From contig JBHWPB010000104.1 of the NCBI GenBank assembly GCA_043424675.1, positions 1 to 10,877 on the forward strand: 10,877 bases of DNA. The letters are read 5' to 3'. A program made the position numbers and the translations under genes. Below the pieces are notes generated by a model, which was not told the DNA's origin, searched no databases, and was given only the letters and a program-made list of their open reading frames with translations. This stretch comes from JBHWPB01 sp043424675 (GTDB lineage: Bacteria > Bacillota > Bacilli > Lactobacillales > Carnobacteriaceae_A). Below are positions 1 through 6,158 of the stretch, in pieces. How positions within the stretch are numbered: position 1 is the first letter of the stretch; each line of letters opens with the position of its first letter.

Positions 1-240
1 TCACTGAGAATTTAAGAAACATACTAAAATATCCTAGTAATATTTCTTAAATCAATCTGCTCTAGGAACTTAACACATTAACAATACAAGCAGCAGCTAA
101 AACACGAAAAAATTGTCTATCATGAATGGACAAAACAGTTAAATCTAGTTCTTAAGTGGGGAATTTTGTCTGTTTGATAACCACAAAAAAACACGAATTT
201 TAATTATTACCGTTATCCAACTTGTATTCTACAATATAAA
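1..240. other. Gene-free region with several inverted repeats
   Basis: No coding region is supported here; the only ORFs are a few codons long. The stretch holds several inverted repeats. TTTAAGAAA (11-19) pairs with TTTCTTAAA (43-51), with a nested TACTA/TAGTA. TTGTC (113-117) pairs with GACAA (129-133). GACAAAA (129-135) also pairs with TTTTGTC (164-170). TTTGATAAC (173-181) pairs with GTTATCCAA (212-220), eight of nine positions. It lies beyond the terminator of the ABC transporter operon, so it may be the leader of a minus-strand gene off the left edge. I recognise no riboswitch class or small RNA. Confidence 0.5.
107..170 (-). promoter_or_regulatory. Attenuator-like alternative hairpins (candidate)
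   Basis: Read on the minus strand, GACAAAA (170-164) can pair with TTTTGTC (135-129). Alternatively TTGTC (133-129) pairs with GACAA (117-113), which is followed at once by six T residues (112-107). The middle segment is therefore shared by two exclusive structures, and the downstream one resembles a weak intrinsic terminator. This is the layout of an attenuator, but the terminator stem is only five base pairs plus two after a mismatch. Any controlled gene would lie outside the window. Confidence 0.3.
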
Positions 241-282
241 AAGAGTAGAAAAGCTTATTGTGTTGTCCAGCTCTCTACTCTT
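236..282 (-). terminator. Rho-independent terminator of the ABC transporter operon
   Basis: Perfect 9-bp arms AAGAGTAGA (241-249) and TCTACTCTT (274-282), with an inner AGCT/AGCT pairing, are followed on the minus strand by a T-rich tail (TTTTTAT). It sits about 60 nt after the stop codon of the ATPase gene, in the right orientation to end that operon. There is no T-run on the plus side. Confidence 0.8.
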
Positions 283-340
283 CTCAATGAGGTATCCTTT
301 AAAATATACTGTGCAGCGATACCCATAGATACATCACCTA

Positions 341-1075
341 TTAAATTAACACTTTTTCTAAGAAGTCTCTCGTTCTGGGCTCTTTTGGATTATTAAAGAA
401 TTCTTCTGGTGGTTCTTCTTCTACGATGACTCCGTCGTCGATAAAAATAACGCGATCAGCCACTTGTCTGGCGAAGCCCATCTCGTGAGTTACAACGACC
501 ATTGTCATTCCCGAATCCGCCATTTTTGTCATGACCTCAAGTACTTCTCCGATCATCTCCGGGTCCAGAGCACTTGTCGGTTCATCAAACAACATGACAT
601 TTGGTCTCATTGCCAAGGCTCTGGCCATGGCCACACGTTGTTTCTGTCCCCCTGAAAGTGAATCTGGGTAAGCATCTAACTTATTTTCCAGCCCCATCTG
701 AGCGAGAAGGTTGCGAGCTGTTTCGTTTGCTTCATCTTCAGATCTTCCTAAAACGTTAATCGGAGCTATAGTTATGTTCTCTCTCACTGTGTAGTGAGGA
801 AAGAGGTTAAAGTCCTGAAAAACCATTCCAATATTCTCTCGAGCGGTATTAATATTGATGCCGTCATCTGACATATCATCTCCAGCTACCATAACCGTTC
901 CGCTGTCGATCTCTTCTAAACGGTTTAAGCAGCGAAGAAGGGTTGATTTACCCGATCCAGAAGCTCCGATAACAACAACAACTTCTCCTTCTTCAACATC
1001 TAAATCGATTCCTCTCAAGACCTCATTATCACCAAAGCTTTTATAGAGATCCCTTACTTCTATAATTCTAGACAT
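341..1075 (-). CDS. Polar amino acid ABC transporter, ATP-binding protein (GlnQ/HisP type)
   Basis: This is the cytoplasmic ATPase of an amino-acid importer; it hydrolyses ATP to drive transport through the permease subunits encoded just upstream. All ABC motifs are intact in 244 residues, a normal length for the family: Walker A GASGSGKST (37-45), Q-loop Gln87, signature LSGGQ (140-144), Walker B VMLFDE (160-165), D-loop SALD (168-171) and H-loop His197. The phrases VFQDFNLFPH and THEMGFA are typical of the polar-amino-acid subfamily. The start follows AAGGAAGGG by a few bases, and only 23 nt separate it from the stop of the 1099-2562 permease gene, so the two are co-transcribed. It is the only ATPase in the window and probably also serves the paralogue at 2901-4361 (inference). 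The amino acid carried cannot be read from this subunit. Confidence 0.96.
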   Translation of the reverse strand: MSRIIEVRDLYKSFGDNEVLRGIDLDVEEGEVVVVIGASGSGKSTLLRCLNRLEEIDSGTVMVAGDDMSDDGININTARENIGMVFQDFNLFPHYTVRENITIAPINVLGRSEDEANETARNLLAQMGLENKLDAYPDSLSGGQKQRVAMARALAMRPNVMLFDEPTSALDPEMIGEVLEVMTKMADSGMTMVVVTHEMGFARQVADRVIFIDDGVIVEEEPPEEFFNNPKEPRTRDFLEKVLI

Positions 1076-1098
1076 TTTATCCCTTCCTTTCTTGTCAA

Positions 1099-2562
1099 TT
1101 ATACGTCGTAAGCACCCATGTTCTTTTCGATACGTTCTGAAATCAGTGTCAGTATTGTAATCAGGATGATATAGACTAATCCGACAATCATCCAGATGGC
1201 TCCTGACTGATAAGTTCTTGAAATGATAATCTGACCGGACATTGTCAATTCGACGACTCCGATAACCGACAAGATAGATGTATTTTTCAAGGTTGAAATA
1301 AACTGGTTGACCAGAGCTGGTGTCGCATTTCTGATTGCTTGCGGCAGTATGATTTTTCTCATCGTCAAGCCACTCGTCATTCCTAAACTGCGCGCTGCTT
1401 CTGTCTGTCCTCTCGGTACGCCTTGAATACCTCCACGGATAATCTCCGCGATATAAGCACCTGTATTAATACTGAGGGCAGCTATACCTGCAACGACCGG
1501 TTCGAAGTTCGTGCCGAGCATATCTGATACTCCAAAGAAAACAAAGAATGAGAACACTAACATGGGCACTCCACGCATCGCGTAGATATAAATATCTGCT
1601 ATTCCTTTTAATAGGCCGTTACCACTGATGCGCATGAGACCAAAAATTAATCCCAAAATAGTTGCGATAATGATAGAGACAAAAGAAACCCAGATTGTAG
1701 TCCATAGCCCTCTAGCTAAATTACTGGCGATTGCTCCAGTAGTGGTTCCTATACCAGTGGATTCAGAGTCTGCAGCATCTCCAAAGTATTTGTCAATAAT
1801 ATCATCATATCGTCCATCATCTTTAATCTGTTGGAGCCCTCTATTAAACTTAGTCAAGAGCTCGCTGTCTTCTGGGTGATGTGTTGCCAAAGCTTGATTG
1901 ACTGGGTTGATCACATCACCGATTTGTCTGAAATCTACCTGGCCTGTACTGATAGCAAAAGCTTGAACAGCAGAACTCTCCACAGAGGCTGCTGCGTCTC
2001 CATTCATTACCGCCTGGTGCATGTTGACGGATTGATCGAAAGTCAGAATGTCAAAGTCGTATTCATCTTGCATCTCTTGAACAATCTCTAATCCCGTCGA
2101 CCCTGTTTTAACCGATATGGTCTCGCCTTGTAAATCATTGATGGTTTCATAGGGGCTGTCAGAGCGAACCGCAAAAGTATTTCCAACTTCAAGAATATTC
2201 TCAGAGAAATTGAAAACTTCTTCTCGTTCAGGTGTCACTGCAACTCCCGCCAGCAAACCATCAATCTGTTCCGTCTCTAGAGCTTGAAGAGCGGCACTGA
2301 AAGAAAAGTTTTGAAACTCATAGTCGATCCCCTGTTCTTCTGCGATGAGCTCAAATATTTCAATTTCCAATCCTGCCGGCTCACCATTATCGTCGAAAAA
2401 AGTAAAGGGGGCCATAGCTTGATCCATTCCGATAATATAAGTCTGTTCGCTGCCCTCTCTATCTCCTTCTTGAGCATGCACAGTATTTGCGATGTTGAAG
2501 AATCCGATAATTGCTGTTACGAATATAGTTATAAATTTTGTCAGTCGTGTGTAATTCTTCAT
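1099..2562 (-). CDS. Amino acid ABC transporter, fused substrate-binding and permease protein (copy A)
   Basis: One 487-residue chain joins an extracellular receptor to the membrane channel, as in the GlnP proteins of lactic acid bacteria, but with one binding domain rather than two. A signal sequence with probable cleavage after VHA (residue 30) is followed by a solute-binding domain at about 41-262 (GMDQAMAPFTFFDDNG, then TPER with Arg113, the usual carboxylate-binding arginine). The transmembrane domain spans about 280-487. Its EAA loop at 388-407 (EAARSLG, nine residues, then ILP) contacts the ATPase. No lipobox cysteine is present, as expected for a protein anchored by its own permease domain. 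The start has a strong AGGAGG site. The ATPase gene follows after 23 nt. The Asp that normally holds the substrate amino group seems to be Ser196 here. A close paralogue lies at 2901-4361. Substrate unknown; glutamine, arginine or another polar amino acid is possible. Confidence 0.93.
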   Translation of the reverse strand: MKNYTRLTKFITIFVTAIIGFFNIANTVHAQEGDREGSEQTYIIGMDQAMAPFTFFDDNGEPAGLEIEIFELIAEEQGIDYEFQNFSFSAALQALETEQIDGLLAGVAVTPEREEVFNFSENILEVGNTFAVRSDSPYETINDLQGETISVKTGSTGLEIVQEMQDEYDFDILTFDQSVNMHQAVMNGDAAASVESSAVQAFAISTGQVDFRQIGDVINPVNQALATHHPEDSELLTKFNRGLQQIKDDGRYDDIIDKYFGDAADSESTGIGTTTGAIASNLARGLWTTIWVSFVSIIIATILGLIFGLMRISGNGLLKGIADIYIYAMRGVPMLVFSFFVFFGVSDMLGTNFEPVVAGIAALSINTGAYIAEIIRGGIQGVPRGQTEAARSLGMTSGLTMRKIILPQAIRNATPALVNQFISTLKNTSILSVIGVVELTMSGQIIISRTYQSGAIWMIVGLVYIILITILTLISERIEKNMGAYDV

Positions 2563-2592
2563 ACCGTCCTCCTATAATTTTTCAAATTTCAA

Positions 2593-2628
2593 CAATCAGA
2601 CGACTCTTAGCACTGACTTGTCTGATTG
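2593..2628 (-). promoter_or_regulatory. Leader hairpin of copy A, conserved in copy B
   Basis: Perfect 9-bp arms CAATCAGAC and GTCTGATTG flank an 18-nt loop. The hairpin ends about 30 nt before the start codon and upstream of the Shine-Dalgarno sequence. A counterpart of nearly the same length and position exists before copy B (4389-4425). There is no T-run, so it is not a terminator. It could stabilise the mRNA or bind a regulator. Confidence 0.5.
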
Positions 2629-2683
2629 CGAACACTCCATAAAAAGAAACACGAACCCTCCCATCATAATTGATTCCATTGTT

Positions 2684-2723
2684 ATCCTTATCAAAATAAT
2701 AGAGGGTATGTAAATTTTATGCA
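2684..2723 (-). promoter_or_regulatory. Conserved upstream block and promoter candidate of copy A
   Basis: This 40-bp block matches the block before copy B (4481-4520) at 32 of 40 positions and begins TGCATAAAA, then TTACA after one variable base. It contains a plausible promoter: -35 TTTACA (2714-2709), an 18-nt spacer and -10 TAAGGA (2690-2685). The TGCATAAAATTTACA part is a weak palindrome faintly like an ArgR/AhrC operator, but I cannot confirm that. Confidence 0.45.
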
Positions 2724-2811
2724 AACAATACAAGCTATAATCGGACGTATTTTAGACACATTCTATCGAAAAATTATCTTTTTTATTTTTATTCTTCCTC
2801 AAAAGAAACAC

Positions 2812-2859
2812 CCAAGAAAATGCTTAACTCGAGAAGATACTGTTCTCATTTGGAGTTAA
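2812..2859 (-). terminator. Probable terminator after copy B
   Basis: On the minus strand TTAACTC (2859-2853) pairs with GAGTTAA (2830-2824). An inner GAGAA/TTCTC stem (2847-2843 and 2835-2831) sits inside, with a 5-nt bulge on one side. A short T-rich stretch (ATTTTCTT) follows. It lies about 40 nt past the stop of copy B, so copy A and the ATPase probably need their own promoter. The tail is poorer than in the other terminators here. Confidence 0.5.
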
Positions 2860-2900
2860 AAGAACTTGTTCCATTTTGACGGGATATTCTTTTCTATAGA

Positions 2901-4361
2901 TTAGTCTGAATCAACATTCATAGTTGCTTCGATGCGTTCAGAAATTAAAGTCAATAGCGTGATCACAACGATATAGATAATGCCGACCGCCAGCCAAATA
3001 GATCCTGATTGATAGGTTCTTGAAATAATAATCTGACCGGACATCGTCAATTCGACTACTCCTATTACCGATAGAATAGAGGTATTTTTTAAGGTTGAAA
3101 TAAACTGATTAACCAAAGCAGGGGTCGCATTCTTGAGAGCCTGTGGCAGTATGATCTTTCTCATAGTCAAGCCTTCCGACATTCCTAAACTCCGTGCCGC
3201 TTCGGTCTGCCCTCTCGGCACCCCTTGGATTCCGCCACGAAGGATTTCAGCAATGTAAGCACCGGCATTGATACTTAAAGCAGCGATACCGGCTGCGACT
3301 GGTTCAAAGTTCATACTGAGCATGTCAGAAACTCCAAAGAAAACAAAAAATGTGAAGACAATCATCGGTATACCACGCATCGCATAAATGTAGATGTCTG
3401 CGATAGCTTTCAGTACTTTGTTGTCGCTGAGACGCATGAGACTGAAAATCAAGCCTAGAACTGTTGCGATTGCAATAGCTACGAGTGCAGTCCACACCGT
3501 TGTCCAAAGTCCGCTGGCCAGGTTACTGACGATCGCTTCAGTAGAGGTCCCGATCCCAGTCGCCTGGGCATCAGCACTTTCTCCAAAGTATCTTTCAAGA
3601 ATTTCCTCGTACCTTCCGTCCTGTTGGATCTGTTCTAGACCGTCATTGAACTTGGTCAGTAGTTCACTATCAGGCTCGTGGTTCGTCGCCAATGCTAAGT
3701 TGTTTGGATTGAGGTTCTCCTCGAGTTGTCTAAAAGCTACTTGTCCTGTACTGATCGCAAAAGCTTGAACAGCACCACCTTCAACAGAAGCCTCTGCGTC
3801 TCCATTCATAACCGCTTGGTGCATATTCACAGATTGGTCGAAAGTCAGGATATTAAAATCATACTCATCTTGCATATCCTGAATAATCTCCATCCCTGTA
3901 GACCCTGTTTTAACTGCTATTGTCTCACCACGCAGATCATCAAGCGTTTCGTAAGGGCTGTCTTCATGCACCACAACCATGTTCCCGCCTTCGAGAATTG
4001 GATCAGAAAAATTAAAGACTTCGGCACGTTCAGGGGTAACTGCTACTCCCCCTAATAACCCATCAATCTGCCCGGCTTCTAAAGCTTGAAGCGCGGCGCT
4101 GAAGGAAAAGTTTTGATATTCATAATCAATTCCTTGTTCTTCTGCAATAATATCGAACATTTCAACTTCAAGCCCTGATGGTTCACCATTATCATCGTAG
4201 AAAGTGAAAGGAGCCATCGCCTGGTCCATTCCGATAATGTAGGTTTCGCCACCCTCACTGTCTCCCTCTTGGGCACTAACAGTGTTGCCCATACTAAAAA
4301 AACCAATAAATGTTACTGCAACTAAAGCTACACACTTTATCAATCTCGTATATTTTTTCAT
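2901..4361 (-). CDS. Amino acid ABC transporter, fused substrate-binding and permease protein (copy B)
   Basis: This is a close paralogue of the 1099-2562 protein with the same architecture in 486 residues. A signal sequence with probable cleavage after VSA (residue 30) precedes one solute-binding domain (about 40-261, Arg112 in TPER) and an ABC permease domain (about 279-486, EAA loop 387-406). From the EAA loop through the following 50 or so residues the two copies are almost identical, while the binding domains differ more. Notable differences are FSDPILEGGN here against FSENILEVGN, and VEGG (193-196) against VESS. No ATPase gene follows directly, so it probably uses the one at 341-1075 (inference). 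The ribosome site and start context (AGGAGGACGGT before ATG) are identical to copy A. The start is secure. Substrate unknown; the differing binding domain suggests a related but not identical specificity. Confidence 0.93.
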   Translation of the reverse strand: MKKYTRLIKCVALVAVTFIGFFSMGNTVSAQEGDSEGGETYIIGMDQAMAPFTFYDDNGEPSGLEVEMFDIIAEEQGIDYEYQNFSFSAALQALEAGQIDGLLGGVAVTPERAEVFNFSDPILEGGNMVVVHEDSPYETLDDLRGETIAVKTGSTGMEIIQDMQDEYDFNILTFDQSVNMHQAVMNGDAEASVEGGAVQAFAISTGQVAFRQLEENLNPNNLALATNHEPDSELLTKFNDGLEQIQQDGRYEEILERYFGESADAQATGIGTSTEAIVSNLASGLWTTVWTALVAIAIATVLGLIFSLMRLSDNKVLKAIADIYIYAMRGIPMIVFTFFVFFGVSDMLSMNFEPVAAGIAALSINAGAYIAEILRGGIQGVPRGQTEAARSLGMSEGLTMRKIILPQALKNATPALVNQFISTLKNTSILSVIGVVELTMSGQIIISRTYQSGSIWLAVGIIYIVVITLLTLISERIEATMNVDSD

Positions 4362-4388
4362 ACCGTCCTCCTATGAGTAAAAAATAAA

Positions 4389-4425
4389 CAACCAGTTAGC
4401 TCTTAATCTCCAGCTTACCTGATTG
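4389..4425 (-). promoter_or_regulatory. Leader hairpin of copy B, conserved in copy A
   Basis: On the minus strand CAATCAG (4425-4419) pairs with CTGGTTG (4395-4389) using one G-U pair, and an inner TA-GCT/AGC-TA helix with a bulged A extends it. Where copy A has a U-A pair this stem has U-G, so pairing is kept although the sequence changed. It ends 28 nt before the start codon, nearly the same place as in copy A. Confidence 0.45.
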
Positions 4426-4447
4426 CAGTATTCTAATTAGACTGCTC

Positions 4448-4476
4448 AATATATTCTTATTCTAACATATTTTCAA
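4448..4476 (-). promoter_or_regulatory. Second promoter candidate for copy B
   Basis: TTGAAA (4476-4471) and TATATT (4453-4448) are separated by exactly 17 nt, a good sigma-A match. It lies downstream of the conserved block and has no clear equivalent before copy A, so if real it would give copy B an extra start site. Confidence 0.4.
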
Positions 4477-4480
4477 ATTG

Positions 4481-4520
4481 ATCATTAATAAAACAATAAA
4501 GTGTTTGTAAGTTTTATGCA
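4481..4520 (-). promoter_or_regulatory. Conserved upstream block and promoter candidate of copy B
   Basis: This is the partner of the block at 2684-2723, matching at 32 of 40 positions including the first nine bases TGCATAAAA. The distance to the start codon is almost the same in both (142 and 144 nt to the end of the 18-bp core). The candidate promoter is -35 CTTACA (4511-4506), 18 nt, -10 TAATGA (4487-4482). Conservation of spacing suggests a shared regulator or promoter. Confidence 0.45.
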
Positions 4521-4632
4521 ACCGTTACCAGTTATAGATAAGGATTCTCTCTGTTTCATTTGATAAAGGTACACTTTTGACTACCGTTGTCTTCACTCAC
4601 TGGGAGTCTTATTCTCTTCTACTCATATACGG
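4521..4632. other. Spacer between the 2H phosphoesterase gene and copy B
   Basis: This is the rest of the 271-nt gap. I find no gene and no convincing terminator. The best stems here are four to five base pairs without a T-run, so read-through from the 6959-4633 operon into the transporter genes cannot be excluded. Confidence 0.4.
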
Positions 4633-5313
4633 TTAAAATTGATTGCCGCGGAAGGATAAATCTGTCGAATATTTTGTCATATCATTAAACACAGTAAAAT
4701 AAGGTTTCGGAACAATAATTTTGGAAAGTCTCTTTAGGACCTCCTTTGATAATCTTTCTGTGATGGCTTCCGCTTCTTCCATTTCTTCTTCACTAAAGTC
4801 AGCAGTCACATAAGCAAAAGTGACATGAAAATTATATTCTTCATGGTCTTCTTGTTTTATTTCGGTAACTTCAGCTATTTTATCTCGATATACTTTGAGT
4901 AGCTCAGTACTTTCTTCGTCAGCTGGTTCAAGATGAACTCCAGTAATATTGACACCTCGGATCTTCATTGACACAGAATCAAAAGTGGGAACTTCGCTTG
5001 CTCTTTTATAGACTGCACAATCTGCTTCTCGAAATGGAACCTTGCTATCTATATAGCTCGGCCATAAAGCAGTTCCTCTGTCCCTTTCTTTAAGTAAAGG
5101 CAAAATAGTCATGTGCAAGGAGTCTAAAGGCAAGAAAGCGAGTTTCTGACTGAAATTTGCTCTTCTCACCTCTTCTTGTACTTCTTTGATGACGGTATAA
5201 ATAGGCCACTCCCTTGTATTCATAAAAGAGATGATGGTGTTTCCATAATGCGGAAGAGCGCGCCCTCTCTCGTCAAACTTTGTGTCATCACGTGCCACTT
5301 CAAAAGGAATCAT
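4633..5313 (-). CDS. DUF1868-like 2H phosphoesterase family protein
   Basis: A 226-residue soluble protein with the two His-x-Thr motifs of the 2H phosphoesterase superfamily: LHMT (His67, Thr69) and FHVT (His163, Thr165). Family members cleave or form 2',3'-cyclic or 2'-5' phosphodiester bonds in RNA or nucleotides, and the two histidines are the catalytic pair. The N-terminal phrase RALPHYGNTIISFMN resembles the DUF1868 branch, whose substrate is not established as far as I know. There is no signal peptide or membrane segment, so it should act in the cytoplasm. The start is well placed behind GGAGG with a 6-nt spacer. The gene begins 30 nt after the lipoprotein gene and is probably the last of the SDR-lipoprotein-DUF1868 operon. 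A role in RNA repair or nucleotide turnover is only an inference from the fold. Confidence 0.8.
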   Translation of the reverse strand: MIPFEVARDDTKFDERGRALPHYGNTIISFMNTREWPIYTVIKEVQEEVRRANFSQKLAFLPLDSLHMTILPLLKERDRGTALWPSYIDSKVPFREADCAVYKRASEVPTFDSVSMKIRGVNITGVHLEPADEESTELLKVYRDKIAEVTEIKQEDHEEYNFHVTFAYVTADFSEEEMEEAEAITERLSKEVLKRLSKIIVPKPYFTVFNDMTKYSTDLSFRGNQF

Positions 5314-5343
5314 TTCGTTCCTCCACCTCTCTTTTTTTATTGA

Positions 5344-6108
5344 CTATCCAAAATATTCAATCATTCCGAATTGATGGGCTGTGTTGAATAAACCAAACTG
5401 GTTCAAAGTCTCATACTGTTCGTTTAGATTATATTGCACCCAAGAATAATAAGCCTGAGGAAGTTCAGCTAAAGGTTTAAAAGGAAGATACAGTTCAAAA
5501 ACGCGGCTTCCTTCTTGAAAACCATGAGGTTCAGCAACATAGGTAAGTGTACCATCTAGGTAAGGTTCTTCGGTGCCTGTAGCAGATGTAACGTTCAAGT
5601 TTTCCAGAGTCAGTTGATAAGTAAACTCATCGCTTTCTTCTTGAATCGTAAACTGGCCTTCAAACTCACTGATCGCAATATCCCGGCCATCTGTATCACT
5701 GTAAACTCCTGAAAAGTAGCCGTCATTACTAAAAGTGAAGTGCGTTCTCCAAGCTCCTGCTCCAGAAGAGAACATGAACTCCTTGCCATTCAATTCGTCG
5801 TACAGCCACTGATATTCAGTCGTATCTTCAGTTATTGAGGCTTGAACTGTTTCTTGCCCTATCTCTTCTTCTCTTCCTTGGGAAACTTCTGCTTCAGAGG
5901 TCGCAGCCTCTCTGCCAGAAGATGACTCTTCTTCACTACCCGATGTATCTCTTTCTAATTCAATTTCTTCTTTTTTTTGTTCTTGACTTGTTACTTCTTC
6001 TTTCGCTTGAGTCGATACTTCTTCAGAAGACTCAATAGTATCGTTACTACAGCCAGTTAAAATCATCAAAGAAACTAAAATTATTATTTTATTTTTAAAA
6101 CTCCCCAT
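5344..6108 (-). CDS. Lipoprotein of unknown function with Ser/Glu-rich linker
   Basis: The N-terminus is a clear lipoprotein signal: MGSFKNK, a hydrophobic stretch, then the lipobox LTGC with Cys20 as the lipidated residue, so the mature protein sits on the outer face of the membrane. Residues about 21-97 are a low-complexity linker rich in Ser, Glu, Thr and Gln. The C-terminal part (about 98-254) looks folded, with FMFSSGAGAWRTHFTFSNDG and GYFSGVYSD. Similar lipoproteins of unknown function occur in lactic acid bacteria, from memory and not checked. I chose the ATG at 6108 because AAGGAG (6121-6116) lies seven bases before it. A start at 6141 would add eleven residues but has a weak ribosome site. 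It lies 50 nt after the SDR gene and 30 nt before the DUF1868 gene. No function can be named. Confidence 0.8.
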   Translation of the reverse strand: MGSFKNKIIILVSLMILTGCSNDTIESSEEVSTQAKEEVTSQEQKKEEIELERDTSGSEEESSSGREAATSEAEVSQGREEEIGQETVQASITEDTTEYQWLYDELNGKEFMFSSGAGAWRTHFTFSNDGYFSGVYSDTDGRDIAISEFEGQFTIQEESDEFTYQLTLENLNVTSATGTEEPYLDGTLTYVAEPHGFQEGSRVFELYLPFKPLAELPQAYYSWVQYNLNEQYETLNQFGLFNTAHQFGMIEYFG

Positions 6109-6158
6109 CGCTTGACTCCTTGTTTTAATTTTACTTAGCATTCATAGTGCTGCTGTCC

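Noticed and set aside
464..1046. Plus-strand ORFs opposite the ATPase gene (464-655 and 855-1046)
   Set aside because: They are antisense to a fully conserved ABC ATPase, have no ribosome site that I can see and encode no recognisable protein.
2563..2900. T-box or amino-acid riboswitch before the transporter genes
   Set aside because: The leaders are about 120 nt or less after the likely promoters and lack the T-box sequence with its GGNACCGCG antiterminator bulge. No known aptamer core is visible.
3394..4055. Plus-strand ORFs opposite copy B (3394-3768 and 3726-4055)
   Set aside because: They mirror the codon pattern of the permease gene. Similar shadows occur opposite copy A, as expected from paralogy, and their translations look like no known family.
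1099..4361. Mobile element as cause of the tandem duplication
   Set aside because: No transposase, terminal inverted repeats or target-site duplications are seen. Plain tandem gene duplication explains the pattern.
4560..4632. Terminator after the DUF1868 gene
   Set aside because: GACT/AGTC and GGTA/TACC stems are only four base pairs with mismatches, and no T-run follows.
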